From contig NZ_CP041742.1 in NCBI RefSeq assembly GCF_007556775.1, positions 1,178,001 through 1,242,000 on the forward strand: a stretch of 64,000 bases of DNA, written 5' to 3'. The position numbers were made by a program, and so were the translations under genes. The DNA is from Lysobacter lycopersici. Lineage in GTDB: Bacteria; Pseudomonadota; Gammaproteobacteria; Xanthomonadales; Xanthomonadaceae. Positions 18,089 through 26,902 of this stretch are shown one piece after another (position 1 is the first letter of the stretch; each line of letters opens with the position of its first letter). The notes under the pieces were generated by a model, which was given only the letters and a program-made list of their open reading frames with translations, searched no databases and was not told the origin of the DNA.

Positions 18089-20137
18089 ATGTCCTACTCG
18101 ACCGAACAGATCCGCAACGTGGCCCTGGCAGGCCACCCTGGCGCCGGCAAAACAACGTTGTTCGAAGCCCTGCTGCAGGCCGGCGGTGCAATCCAGGCGG
18201 CAGGCAGCATCGAACGCGGCAGCACCGTGTCCGACTTCGATCCCATCGAAAAGGAACGCGGCCACTCCATCGACGCCGCGATCGCCAGCACCGATCATGC
18301 AGGCATCCATGTGAACCTGGTGGACACGCCCGGCTATCCGGATTTCCGCGGCCCGGCGCTGTCCGCGCTGGCGGCGGTGGAAACGGTCGCGATCGTGGTC
18401 GATGCCGATGCCGGCATCAGCTACGGCACGCAGCGGATGATGGAATACGCCAAGGCGCGCAACCTGTGCCGGGTGATCGTGGTCAACAAGATCGACCACC
18501 CGGGCGCAAAACTCGGCGCATTGCTCGACAAGCTGCGCGACACCTTCGGCACCGAAGTCCTGCCGATCAACCTGCCGGCCGAAGGCGGCAAGTCCGTGGT
18601 CAACTGCTTCTGGCAATCCAACGGCACCAGCAATCTCGGCGCGGTCGCCGACTGGCACCAGAAGATCATCGACCAGGTCGTCGAGATCAACGAAACGGTG
18701 ATGGACCATTACCTCGACCTCGGCGAGGGCGGCCTTTCCGGCGCGGAACTGCACGACGCGTTCGAGCAATGCCTGCGCGAAGGCCACCTGGTGCCGGTGT
18801 GCTTCGTGTCCGCGCGCAGCGGCGCCGGGGTGAAGGAATTGCTCGACGTGGCCGAACGCCTGTTCCCGCATCCGGGCGAGGCGAATCCGCCGGCGTTCGT
18901 GAAAGGCAGTGGTGCCGACGCGAAGCCTCTCGATGCCAGGCCCGATCCGAAGGCGCACGTGATCGCCGACGTGTTCAAGATCGTCAACGATCCTTTCGTC
19001 GGCAAGCTCGCGGTGTTCCGCGTCTACCAGGGCACGGTGAAGAAGGATTCGCAGCTGTTCATCGACGACGGCAAGAAGCCGTTCAAGGTCAGCCACCTGT
19101 TCAAGCTCAAGGGCAAGGAACACGTGGAGATCGCGCAGGCGGTGCCCGGCGACATCGCCGCGGTGGCGAAGGTGGAGGAACTGCATTTCGACGCGGTGCT
19201 GCACGATTCGCACGACGAGGACCAGATCCACCTCGCGCCGGCGAATTTCCCGCGGCCGATGTTCGGCCTCGCCATCGAGGCCGCGAGCAAGGGCCAGGAG
19301 CAGAAGCTCTCGACTGCGCTGCACAAGCTGGCCGAGGAAGACCCGGCGTTCGCGGTCGAACACCAGGCCGAGCTCAACGAAACCGTGGCCCGCGGCCTCT
19401 CCGACCTGCACCTGCGGATCATGCTCGACCGCCTGAAGCAGCGCTTCGGCGTGGAAGTGAAGACCCATCCGCCGCGCATCGCCTACCGCGAAACCATCGG
19501 CGCCAAGGCCGAGGGCCACCACCGGCACAAGAAGCAGACCGGCGGCGCCGGCCAGTTCGGCGAGGTGTTCCTGCGCATCGAACCCTTGCCGCGCGGCGGC
19601 GGTTTCGAATTCGTGGACGAAGTGAAGGGCGGCACCATTCCCGGGCAATTCATGCCGGCGGTGGAAAAGGGCGTGCGCCAGGTGCTGTCCGGCGGCGCGA
19701 TCTCCGGCCACCCGCTGCAGGACGTGCGCGTCATCGTCTACGACGGCAAGCACCATCCGGTGGACAGCAAGGAAGTCGCGTTCGTCGCCGCCGGCAAGAA
19801 AGCCTTCCTCGATGCCATCGCCAAGGCCAGGCCGCAGGTGCTGGAACCCATCGTCGACCTCGAGGTGCATGCGCCGGAACAGCACATGGGCGACATCAGC
19901 GGCGGGCTGTCGTCCAAGCGCGCGCGCATCAGCGGCACCGATTCCGAGCGCGGCGGCGAGATCGTGGTGAAGGCGCAGGTGCCGCTCTCGGAACTCGACG
20001 GCTACGCGGCGGAACTGAAATCGGTGACCGCCGGGCGCGGGCGTTATGCCTTGGATTTCAGCCACTACGAACCGGTTCCTGCGCAAGTGCAGCAGAAGCT
20101 GGTCGAGTCCTGGAAGCCACGCCACGAGGAAGACTGA
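18089..20137 (+). CDS. elongation factor G paralogue (EF-G-like)
   Basis: A 682-residue translational GTPase. G1 is GHPGAGKT (15-22), G3 is DTPGYPDF, G4 is NKID; later domains II-V follow (KQTGGAGQFGEVFLRIEPL, PLQDVRVIVYDGKHHPVDS, MGDISGGLSSKRARISG). It lacks the exact EF-G switch motif RGITI, having RGHSID instead, so it belongs to the secondary EF-G group rather than the canonical fusA that lies with the ribosomal operon. GGAGGA lies 9-14 nt upstream of the ATG at 18089. Ribosome-associated role expected; specific function unclear. Confidence 0.9.
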   Translation: MSYSTEQIRNVALAGHPGAGKTTLFEALLQAGGAIQAAGSIERGSTVSDFDPIEKERGHSIDAAIASTDHAGIHVNLVDTPGYPDFRGPALSALAAVETVAIVVDADAGISYGTQRMMEYAKARNLCRVIVVNKIDHPGAKLGALLDKLRDTFGTEVLPINLPAEGGKSVVNCFWQSNGTSNLGAVADWHQKIIDQVVEINETVMDHYLDLGEGGLSGAELHDAFEQCLREGHLVPVCFVSARSGAGVKELLDVAERLFPHPGEANPPAFVKGSGADAKPLDARPDPKAHVIADVFKIVNDPFVGKLAVFRVYQGTVKKDSQLFIDDGKKPFKVSHLFKLKGKEHVEIAQAVPGDIAAVAKVEELHFDAVLHDSHDEDQIHLAPANFPRPMFGLAIEAASKGQEQKLSTALHKLAEEDPAFAVEHQAELNETVARGLSDLHLRIMLDRLKQRFGVEVKTHPPRIAYRETIGAKAEGHHRHKKQTGGAGQFGEVFLRIEPLPRGGGFEFVDEVKGGTIPGQFMPAVEKGVRQVLSGGAISGHPLQDVRVIVYDGKHHPVDSKEVAFVAAGKKAFLDAIAKARPQVLEPIVDLEVHAPEQHMGDISGGLSSKRARISGTDSERGGEIVVKAQVPLSELDGYAAELKSVTAGRGRYALDFSHYEPVPAQVQQKLVESWKPRHEED

Positions 20138-20318
20138 TCGCCGCATGCGATTCCCGCCGGGCATCCGACCGGCGGGAACGCATCCCGGATGCCCGCGAAA
20201 ACCCCTGAAAAAAAAGCGCCCGCGGGGCTTGGCGCCGCGGATTTTCTGCAATACATTGCGCTGGCGCCGGCACCAACGCCGGACTACACACCAAACACGA
20301 CGAGGGAATCACACGCAC

Positions 20319-20699
20319 ATGGCAAAGAAGAAAGTCGCTGCCAAGAAGAAGTCCGCCAAGTCCGCCGCCAAGCCGGCCGCTCCGAAGGCGATCAAGTCCG
20401 CGCTGAACCGCGCCGGCCTGGTCGCGCACATCTCCGACGCCAGCGGCGTGGCGCCGCGCGACGTGCGTGCGGTGCTCGCGGGCCTCGAGGGCGCGGTCGC
20501 CGGTTCGGTCAGCAAGAAGGGCGCCGGCACCTTCACCCTGCCGGGCCTGCTGAAGATCACCGTCGTGAACGTTCCGGCCAAGCCGAAGCGCAAGGGCATC
20601 AACCCGTTCACCAAGGAAGAGCAGTGGTTCGCGGCCAAGCCGGCTTCGGTCAAGGTCAAGGTGCGCCCGCTGAAGAAGCTGAAGGACGCCGCGGCCTGA
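20319..20699 (+). CDS. HU family DNA-binding protein with lysine-rich N-terminal tail
   Basis: A 126-residue protein: residues 1-28 are a Lys/Ala/Pro tail (MAKKKVAAKKKSAKSAAKP), followed by an HU/IHF fold (IKSALNRAGLVAHISDASGV, ..KGAGTFTLPGLLKITVVNVPAK, KGINPFTKEEQWFAAKPASVKVKVRPLKKLKDA). The fold's KGINPFTKE corresponds to the HU arm. Histone-H1-like tails on HU are known in several bacteria and should strengthen DNA binding. The ATG at 20319 follows GAGGGAAT. Terminator at 20724-20757 makes it monocistronic. Confidence 0.93.
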   Translation: MAKKKVAAKKKSAKSAAKPAAPKAIKSALNRAGLVAHISDASGVAPRDVRAVLAGLEGAVAGSVSKKGAGTFTLPGLLKITVVNVPAKPKRKGINPFTKEEQWFAAKPASVKVKVRPLKKLKDAAA

Positions 20700-20723
20700 T
20701 CGCAGCGCCAGCTTCGCAAGCCG

Positions 20724-20757
20724 AAAGGCCGGGTTCCGCAAGGAATCCGGCCTTTTT
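20724..20757 (+). terminator. Rho-independent terminator of the HU-like gene
   Basis: A 14-bp stem with one G-T pair (20724-20737 with 20742-20755), GCAA loop, ending in TTTTT; 25 nt after the stop. Confidence 0.88.
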
Positions 20758-20819
20758 CATGCCCATCGCATTGGCCGCGCCGCCGCGCTAGCATCGTTGC
20801 GCCACCTCGGGAGGGGACC

Positions 20820-21245
20820 ATGGACAAGCGCTTCTGGATCTGCGGCATCGTCGTATCCGTCGCCGCGCTGCTGCTCGATTTCCTCGTGCATGGCGTGTTG
20901 CTGCAAGCCGATTACAACGCGTTGGTGCCGAACGGCATCTATCGCGGTCCGGAAGACGCTGCCGCCTACATGCCGTACATGATGGCCGCGCACCTGCTGA
21001 TCGGCTTCGGCCTGACCTGGCTGTACCGCAAGGGCATGGAACCGGGGCGTTCGGTGTTCGGCCAGGGCCTGCGCTTCGGCGCGGCGGTGGCGGTGATGGC
21101 GACCATCCCCGGCTACCTCATCTACTACGCGGTGCAGCCCTTGCCGGCCGGCCTCGTGCACAAGCAGATGATCTACAGCACCATCGCCATGCTGCTGCTC
21201 GGCGTGCTGCTGGCGTGGCTGAACCCCGCGCGCAAGTCCCTGTGA
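20820..21245 (+). CDS. small integral membrane protein, function unknown
   Basis: 141 residues with four hydrophobic segments: about 6-27 (WICGIVVSVAALLLDFLVHG), 50-67 (MMAAHLLIGFGLTWLY), 83-106 (FGAAVAVMATIPGYLIYYAV) and 116-135 (MIYSTIAMLLLGVLLAW). GGGAGGGG lies about 6 nt upstream of the ATG. I do not recognise a family. It precedes a lipoprotein gene by about 75 nt and may be co-transcribed with the small-lipoprotein group that follows. Confidence 0.8.
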   Translation: MDKRFWICGIVVSVAALLLDFLVHGVLLQADYNALVPNGIYRGPEDAAAYMPYMMAAHLLIGFGLTWLYRKGMEPGRSVFGQGLRFGAAVAVMATIPGYLIYYAVQPLPAGLVHKQMIYSTIAMLLLGVLLAWLNPARKSL

Positions 21246-21321
21246 ATCGCGGACCCGGCCCGTGACCCTGCGTTCATGCGGCGCGGGGCAAGGTGGCGCG
21301 CACGCCATCGAGGGCATCGCC

Positions 21322-21900
21322 ATGCACCGCAGATTCCCGTTTCGCCGCACCCTCGCCTGCATCGCTTTCGCATGCGTGGCCTCGCTGCTGGCCGCGTGTT
21401 CCAACCTCGGCGCGGTCGCCGCGATGCTCGGCAACCAGCTCGCCTTCACCGCGCCGCAGCTGCAGGCGCAGCTCGACCGCCGCTTCCCGCGCGACTACAA
21501 GAAGCTGGATGGCCTGGTGACGCTGCGCATCGTCAACCCGCGGCTGGGCATTCCCGCCGGCAGCCACCGCCTGCGTCTGGATTTCGACGTCGGCGTCGGC
21601 ACCCTCGGCCGCGAAGCGACGCCGTCCGGGCACATGGCCATCGCCAGCGGACTGCGCTTCGACCCCGGCACGCACGGCCTGCACCTCGACCAGCCGACGC
21701 TGGAATCGGCGGATTTCCCCGGCCTCGGTGGTGCGATGAACGCGACCGGCCGCGAGCTGGTGAACCGCTGGCTCGACGACTACGCGCGCAACGAGCCGGT
21801 GTACCAGTTCGACAACAGCCTGGTCGAACGCCTCGGCGCGCGCCGCATCGATTCCACCACGATCGACAATGGCCAGGTCGTCGTGCACCTGGGGCAATGA
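21322..21900 (+). CDS. DUF1439-type lipoprotein
   Basis: 192 residues. A type II signal ends in the lipobox LLAAC (Cys24-25). The mature part (GNQLAFTAPQLQAQLDRRFP, RIVNPRLGIPAGSHRLRLDFD, GHMAIASGLRFDPGTHGLHL) resembles DUF1439/YceB lipoproteins, which have a lipid-binding-like fold. I take the ATG at 21322, directly before the signal sequence; an upstream in-frame start would add 20 residues without signal character. The stop is 1 nt before the next gene's ATG. Confidence 0.85.
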   Translation: MHRRFPFRRTLACIAFACVASLLAACSNLGAVAAMLGNQLAFTAPQLQAQLDRRFPRDYKKLDGLVTLRIVNPRLGIPAGSHRLRLDFDVGVGTLGREATPSGHMAIASGLRFDPGTHGLHLDQPTLESADFPGLGGAMNATGRELVNRWLDDYARNEPVYQFDNSLVERLGARRIDSTTIDNGQVVVHLGQ

Positions 21901-21901
21901 A

Positions 21902-22573
21902 ATGAAACGAACGATCTTCGCCATCGCATGCGCACTCGCGCTCTCCGCCTGCGGGCACAAGCAGCAGGCCGCGCAACAGGATGCGGACACCCTGCCCGCA
22001 CCCGATGCCGGCAAGGGATCGGTGACCGGCATGCCGGACAAACCCGGCCCCGGTGCGATCGGCACGCCAGCACCTGCAATGCCGGCGCCTTCGACCGTCG
22101 CGAACGCTGCCGACGCCGCGTTGCCGCCCGACCCGTCGCAAGGAATCGCCGTCGGCGAATCGAATCCGACCGCGCCCTCGCCCGCCGGCAATGCCGTCGA
22201 GCCCGGGCCTGGCGACGCGGTGAAACTGCTGCGCGACTACTACGCCGCGATCGCCGCACGCGATTACGGCCGCGCTTACCGGCTCTGGTCGGAAAACGGC
22301 GCGGCCAGCAACCAGAGCGCGCAACAGTTCGCCAACGGATTCTCCGACACCACCGGCAGCAGCGTCGAGATCGGCACGCCCGGCGACGAGGACGCGGGCG
22401 CCGGCCAGCGCTACATCGAAATCCCGGTAACGGTCACCGCCACCCACGCCGACGGCAGCCGCCATCGCTACGCCGGCAGTTACATCCTGCATCGCACCGT
22501 GGTCGATGGCGCCAGCGCCGAGGATCGCGCGTGGCGCATCAACTCCGCGAAGCTGCGCGAAACCACGCCGTAA
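21902..22573 (+). CDS. lipoprotein of unknown function
   Basis: 223 residues, lipobox ALSAC with Cys17. Residues 20-95 are Pro/Ala-rich and probably disordered. The C-terminal 125 residues (DAVKLLRDYYAAIAARDYGRAYRLWSENG...) look like an NTF2/SnoaL-type fold: helix pair followed by strands with GQRYIEIPVTVTATHADG. The stop TAA overlaps the next ATG (TAATG), so the two are coupled. No function is assigned. Confidence 0.83.
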   Translation: MKRTIFAIACALALSACGHKQQAAQQDADTLPAPDAGKGSVTGMPDKPGPGAIGTPAPAMPAPSTVANAADAALPPDPSQGIAVGESNPTAPSPAGNAVEPGPGDAVKLLRDYYAAIAARDYGRAYRLWSENGAASNQSAQQFANGFSDTTGSSVEIGTPGDEDAGAGQRYIEIPVTVTATHADGSRHRYAGSYILHRTVVDGASAEDRAWRINSAKLRETTP

Positions 22574-23271
22574 TGCGGGCTTTCGCGGCGCTGCCGTTGC
22601 TTCTCGCACTCTGCGCTTGCGGATCGCAATCGCAAACGGCGTCGACGCAAGCCACCGCCACTCCGCCCGTGACGACCACGGCGACGATTGCCGTGGCGAG
22701 GGACGCGATGCCGGCGAATGCGAGCTACGTGCTTCCGGGCGACTTCGCGCCGGATACCGATATCGAACGACTCGCACGCCGATTCGGCAAGGACAACGTG
22801 CGCATCGGCGAAGTGCCCGGCGCCGAAGGCGAGCGCGTGGACGGCGTGATCCTGTTTCCCGACGATGCCAGCCGTCGCGCCTACCTCTACTTCGAGGACG
22901 CGCAACGCAACACCGGCCTGTCGCTGGTGCGCGTGTTCGACGACGGCTCGCGCTGGCGGCTGGACAACGGCATCGGCATCGGCACGCCGCTCTCGGACAT
23001 CCTGCGGCGCAATGGCAAGCCGATCCGGTTTTTCGGACTGGACTGGGACTACGGCGGCGCCATCACCAACTGGAACGGCGGGCGCCTGGATCCGAAGCAC
23101 GATCCGGTCCGGCGCGGCATGACCCTGGGCGCGCGCGCGGACATCGGCGAGCGGCCTTATCCGATGGGCGATGCCGAATTCTCCAGCGACGATGCGAAAT
23201 ATCCGGACCTCGGCACGGACCTCGTCGTCGACGAAATCTCGGTCTCGTTCCCTGGCGAAGACGATCTCTGA
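22573..23271 (+). CDS. lipoprotein of unknown function
   Basis: 232 residues with lipobox ALCAC (Cys16) after MRAFAALPLLLALC. The mature part has LPGDFAPDTDIERLARRFGKDNVRIGEVPGAEG, a pattern seen in periplasmic proteins of unknown role, and a conserved-looking FGLDWDYGGAITNWNGGRL. It starts on the stop of the preceding lipoprotein (1-nt overlap) and converges on the DUF5916 gene with a 3-nt gap. Unrecognised family. Confidence 0.8.
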   Translation: MRAFAALPLLLALCACGSQSQTASTQATATPPVTTTATIAVARDAMPANASYVLPGDFAPDTDIERLARRFGKDNVRIGEVPGAEGERVDGVILFPDDASRRAYLYFEDAQRNTGLSLVRVFDDGSRWRLDNGIGIGTPLSDILRRNGKPIRFFGLDWDYGGAITNWNGGRLDPKHDPVRRGMTLGARADIGERPYPMGDAEFSSDDAKYPDLGTDLVVDEISVSFPGEDDL

Positions 23272-23274
23272 TCG

Positions 23275-25545
23275 CTACAGCTCGAAGCGATAGCTGAGCT
23301 TCACGAACAGCTGCTCGTCGTCGCGCAGCGAGAACGCATCGCCGAGCAGGCCGCCGACGCCCTGCCCTTCGTCCTGGAATCCGAAACCGCCGCGCACGTA
23401 GGCGATGTAAAGGTTCGACAGCGGCGCGAGTTCGTAGCGGTAGCGGATCTGGAAGCCAAGGTTGCGCAGGCTGAAATCGTTCAATCCGTCGGCCACGCGT
23501 TGCGGTTCGCCGTTCGCCGCCAGTTGCCAACCTTGCAAGGCGTGCGCATCGAGCGCGATGGTTTCCATCTTGATTCGCAGTTCCTGCTTCGCGCTGATGA
23601 TCCACTGCATGCCGCCATTGAGTTGCAGCAGGCTCGCGCGATAGCTGCCGAGCAGGTCGCGCCCGCCTTGCCCCGCGCACGGCCCGCCATCGACCGGGCA
23701 CCACAGCAGCCAGTCCGGGTTGTGCTGCGCGAACAACTCGCCGTAGAAGCTGAGGTTGTCGTTGACGAAGTAGGTCGGGTTGAGGTCGAACGACAGCGCG
23801 CCATGCGCCGGGCCGGCGAGGCCTTCGGCGGCGTAGCGTGCGTTCCAGTACATCGACCAATGGTCCTTGCGCGGCGTGAACCGCTCGAAATACAGGTAGA
23901 ACTTGGCGGGCACGTCGACCACGCCGTTGCCGCGGGTCACCAGGTCGTCGTGGCCGGGGGTGAAGCCGGCGATTTCGAAGAATTCGTTGCCGCCGTCGCG
24001 GCGGTCGCTGAACAGGTCGATCGCCCACGCATCGGTGATGCGCACGCCGTGGTCGTTGCTGCGGCGCGAGACGGCATAGCGCCAGTCGTGCGCGGAATAG
24101 GCCGAATCCTGCGGCAAATCCGTCACCCGGTGCGCGAGCTGGTAGCGCAGGTAGTTGAAGTCGTTGCGCTCGAGGTAGCCGAAGTCGTTGAGCTGCAGCC
24201 CGTCGCCCAGGTGCAGGGCGTAGCCCTGCTGGCGCCAGCCGTTGCCGTGGTCGTAGTCGACCAGCACCTGGCCGCCGCTGTCGCGCGTGCTCGTGCCGGC
24301 CTGTTCGATGTCGCTGCCGACCAGGGTGGTGCGCACCGAGAGTTTCGCGTTCGGCGTCCAGCGGTGGTCGAACTCGTACACGTCCGCTTCGCGGTCCAGG
24401 AACGGGCGTTCGACCCGGGTGAACATCGCGCCGACGCCCTGCGTTTCGAAATCGCGGGTGCCGCGCAGGGCGTAGAAATCGCGCCCGGCCTCGTCCGCCT
24501 CGGTGGCGGCGAACACGCCGTAGTTGAAAGCGCCGGCGCTGCCGTTGAGCTTGACCGCGGCGGTCACGTCGCCGGAACCGTCGCCGTCGTCGGCGGGGCC
24601 GCCGACCCGGCGCGTGTACAGCAGGCGGTTGGCGTTGTTGAGCGAGCCGAAGGGCACGTCGAAGAAGGCCTGGTTCTCGGTGAAGAACGGGCGCTTGTCG
24701 CTGAAGAAGGTTTCGGTGGCGCTGAAATTCACCACCAGCTGGTCGCTTTCCACCTGGCCGAAATCGGGATTCAGCGTCGCGCTCAGCTGGAAGCGGCTGT
24801 TCGGCTTCCAGAACAGGTCGACGCCGCCGTCGAAATGCGAGCCGCCCTTGATGTTGTCGTAGAGCCCGGACACGTAGGGCGTGACCGCGAGCAGCGACTG
24901 GCTGTATTCGGGCACTTCGACCTTGGCCAGCACGGACAGGAAGCGCGACTCCTGGACCGATACCGCCGGCCACGCCATGCGTTCGCCGGTGGCGCCGATC
25001 ACGCGGTCGAGCTGCACGCCGATGTTGCGCTTGCCGCCGCTGCCGGCCCGCATCGGCGCGATGTACCAGGGGATGAGCATCTCCGCGCTCCAGCCCTCGG
25101 CATCCTCGCTGACCGCGTGCTTCCAGTTGCCGTCCCAGTCGGTGGCGAACTGGTTCTCGTTGGTGATCGTGGTGTCGATGATGCTGTCCGACAGCAGCAC
25201 GGTGAAGTTGTAGCCGGTGCGCCCGTCGCCATCGAAGTCCACGTAGAGGTTGACGCGATCGGCCTGCGCGCCGACGTCGCGCTGCGCGCTCTGGCGCGTG
25301 CGCGGGATGTTCGCCGGCTCGGTCGAATGGAAACCGATCGCGAGGCCTTCGGGCGTGGCGAGGATCCAGCCTTCGGTCGGCTGCGAACCCGGCGCGCGCG
25401 TCAGCGGCTGCACCTGGCGGAAATCGGTGACGTGCTGCGCGCCCTGCCATTCGGCCGGATCGATGCGTCCGTCGACGTCGATCGCCCACGCGGGCGCGGA
25501 CAACAGCGACAGCAGCAATGCGAAGCTGGTTCGTGCGAGGCGCAT
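23275..25545 (-). CDS. CBM9-like / DUF5916 outer-membrane-type protein
   Basis: 756 residues. Signal peptide MRLARTSFALLLSLLSAPAWA, then a family-9 carbohydrate-binding-like domain (DGRIDPAEWQGA, VNLYVDFDGDGRTGYNFTV, WSAEMLIPWYI; about 22-210), then a long region of alternating strands (LTPYVSG, KPNSRFQLSATLNPDFGQVESDQ, FFSDKRPFFTENQAFF) matching DUF5916. The end KLSYRFEL has the terminal-strand look of an outer-membrane barrel. Role unknown; such genes are common in Xanthomonads and Bacteroidetes. Start at ATG 25545 just before the signal peptide. Confidence 0.88.
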   Translation of the reverse strand: MRLARTSFALLLSLLSAPAWAIDVDGRIDPAEWQGAQHVTDFRQVQPLTRAPGSQPTEGWILATPEGLAIGFHSTEPANIPRTRQSAQRDVGAQADRVNLYVDFDGDGRTGYNFTVLLSDSIIDTTITNENQFATDWDGNWKHAVSEDAEGWSAEMLIPWYIAPMRAGSGGKRNIGVQLDRVIGATGERMAWPAVSVQESRFLSVLAKVEVPEYSQSLLAVTPYVSGLYDNIKGGSHFDGGVDLFWKPNSRFQLSATLNPDFGQVESDQLVVNFSATETFFSDKRPFFTENQAFFDVPFGSLNNANRLLYTRRVGGPADDGDGSGDVTAAVKLNGSAGAFNYGVFAATEADEAGRDFYALRGTRDFETQGVGAMFTRVERPFLDREADVYEFDHRWTPNAKLSVRTTLVGSDIEQAGTSTRDSGGQVLVDYDHGNGWRQQGYALHLGDGLQLNDFGYLERNDFNYLRYQLAHRVTDLPQDSAYSAHDWRYAVSRRSNDHGVRITDAWAIDLFSDRRDGGNEFFEIAGFTPGHDDLVTRGNGVVDVPAKFYLYFERFTPRKDHWSMYWNARYAAEGLAGPAHGALSFDLNPTYFVNDNLSFYGELFAQHNPDWLLWCPVDGGPCAGQGGRDLLGSYRASLLQLNGGMQWIISAKQELRIKMETIALDAHALQGWQLAANGEPQRVADGLNDFSLRNLGFQIRYRYELAPLSNLYIAYVRGGFGFQDEGQGVGGLLGDAFSLRDDEQLFVKLSYRFEL

Positions 25546-25661
25546 ATGCGGGTTCCCGCGGGACTCCGATCCCGACGGCGCGCACGGTAGCGCGGGCGCA
25601 GGCGCTGCCCGACTGGCAGAAGTCATGCAAACCTTCGGCGGCGCGGCAGCCGCGCCGCGGG

Positions 25662-26135
25662 TCAACGCTTGGGTTGCAGCATCGTCCCTGTGCAGTTCTT
25701 GGCGCCGCACTTGCACGCCCAGAGCTTTTTCACCTTCGCGGTATGCGGTTCGTCGAGCACGATGCCATAGTTGTAGGTCAGTTCCTCGCCGGCCTTGATG
25801 TCGCGCAGGGCGTGGATGAACACCTTGTCCTTGTGCGACTTGCCCTTGGCGTTTTCCTCGATCTCGGACTCGCAATTGGGCTTGCAGCTGTGGTTGATCC
25901 AGCGCGCGACGTTGCCATCGACGTTGGCATCGATCACGTAATCGTCGTTGAGGGTGAACAGGAAGGTGTGGCCGTTCTCGTCCTCGTCGCCGTATTCCTC
26001 GTCCACTTCCTCGTGGGTGCGCAGCTTGCCCTTGTAGCGGACAATGCGCTCGCCCTTCTTGATGGCCTCGGTGGCGAAAACTCCGTTGCCGTGGATCGGG
26101 GACAACCGCGCTTCGATCTTCTTCGCCTTCGCCAT
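25662..26135 (-). CDS. SET domain protein (putative protein-lysine methyltransferase)
   Basis: 157 residues forming a nearly pure SET domain with post-SET: GNGVFATEAIKKGERIVRYKG, RWINHSCKPN (NHSC at 81-84), GEELTYNYG (118-124) and a post-SET zinc-binding Cys set WACKCGAKNC (141, 143, 148). All SAM- and active-site signatures of eukaryotic-type SET enzymes are present. Bacterial SET proteins modify chromatin-like proteins or host targets in the few cases studied. The ATG at 26135 is chosen because the upstream extension lacks SET similarity. The lysine-tailed HU gene 5 kb away is a possible substrate (inference). Confidence 0.93.
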   Translation of the reverse strand: MAKAKKIEARLSPIHGNGVFATEAIKKGERIVRYKGKLRTHEEVDEEYGDEDENGHTFLFTLNDDYVIDANVDGNVARWINHSCKPNCESEIEENAKGKSHKDKVFIHALRDIKAGEELTYNYGIVLDEPHTAKVKKLWACKCGAKNCTGTMLQPKR

Positions 26136-26255
26136 CGTGCTTGCCTGCGGGAATGAACGGCCATTGTCGCCGATGCGGGAGGCCCGCGTCACCGCGGTGT
26201 CCGGTCCACGCGCCACCTTCCGTTAACTGGCCCATCCTCCATCCGCGACACGACC

Positions 26256-26801
26256 ATGCGCCACCAATTCCTCCACCCCGCCCTGCTTGCCACGGGCCTC
26301 GCCCTCGCCGGCTGTTCCGCCACGACCGCTTCGCCGGAAACCCCTCCGCCCGTCGACGCCGGCGACGCCGAACTCGTCGCCCGCGGCGAATACCTCGTGA
26401 GGATCGCGGGCTGCAACGACTGCCACACGCCCGGCTATGCCGAGAAGGGCGGCGACATTCCGAAACAGGCCTGGCTGACGGGTTCGCCGCTCGGTTACAA
26501 CGGCCCCTGGGGCACGACCTATGCCGCCAACCTGCGACTCAAGCTCGCGGACATGGACGAAGCGACATGGCTGAAGTATTCGGCCGAACTCCGCACGCGG
26601 CCGATCATGCCGGACTACAACGTCCGCGCCATGAACGAAGGCGACCGCCGGGCCCTGTACCGCTTCATCCGCTCGCTCGGCCCGGCCGGCGGCAAGGCCC
26701 CGGATTACTTGCCGCCGGGCCAGCAACCTCCGCTGCCCTACTTCCAGCTCGCGCTTCCGCCCGAGCCGATGCAGGGAACCGCCGCAACCGCCGCGGATTG
26801 A
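26256..26801 (+). CDS. monohaem cytochrome c lipoprotein
   Basis: 181 residues: lipobox LALAGC (Cys20) and a single c-type haem motif CNDCH (53-57). GEYLVRIAGCNDCHTPG and SPLGYNGPWGTTYAANLR resemble the small cytochromes found as subunits of periplasmic alcohol/aldehyde dehydrogenases, but no dehydrogenase gene is adjacent. The Pro-rich C-terminus (LPPGQQPPLPYFQLALPP) is typical of that group. Probably an electron carrier anchored at a membrane. Divergent from the SET gene. Confidence 0.9.
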   Translation: MRHQFLHPALLATGLALAGCSATTASPETPPPVDAGDAELVARGEYLVRIAGCNDCHTPGYAEKGGDIPKQAWLTGSPLGYNGPWGTTYAANLRLKLADMDEATWLKYSAELRTRPIMPDYNVRAMNEGDRRALYRFIRSLGPAGGKAPDYLPPGQQPPLPYFQLALPPEPMQGTAATAAD

Positions 26802-26848
26802 ACGAGGCGCGGTGGATTCCGCGCCGCGATCCCGCATCCCGAACGAAC

Positions 26849-26872
26849 GAGGGCGCCGCGAACGGCGCCCTC
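26849..26872. terminator. bidirectional hairpin between convergent genes
   Basis: GAGGGCGCC (26849-26857) and GGCGCCCTC (26864-26872) form a perfect 9-bp stem with a 6-nt loop, between the cytochrome c gene (+) and the repeat protein (-). The plus side ends GCTTTG, so U-runs are weak. Confidence 0.65.
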
Positions 26873-26902
26873 GCTTTGCATCATCGCTTGCGCTGCGTTC
26901 GA

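Noticed and set aside
20158-20195. Hairpin between EF-G paralogue and HU gene as a terminator
   Set aside because: GGGCATCCG/CGGATGCCC stem is real but is followed by A-runs, not T-runs, on the plus strand, so a Rho-independent terminator is not supported.
17930-20251. 773-codon minus-strand frame opposite the EF-G paralogue
   Set aside because: Typical high-GC antisense frame; EF-G motifs and a strong ribosome-binding site support the plus strand.
23063-25630. 855-codon minus frame overlapping the DUF5916 gene in another phase
   Set aside because: Arg-rich low-information translation; the real frame has a signal peptide and family motifs.
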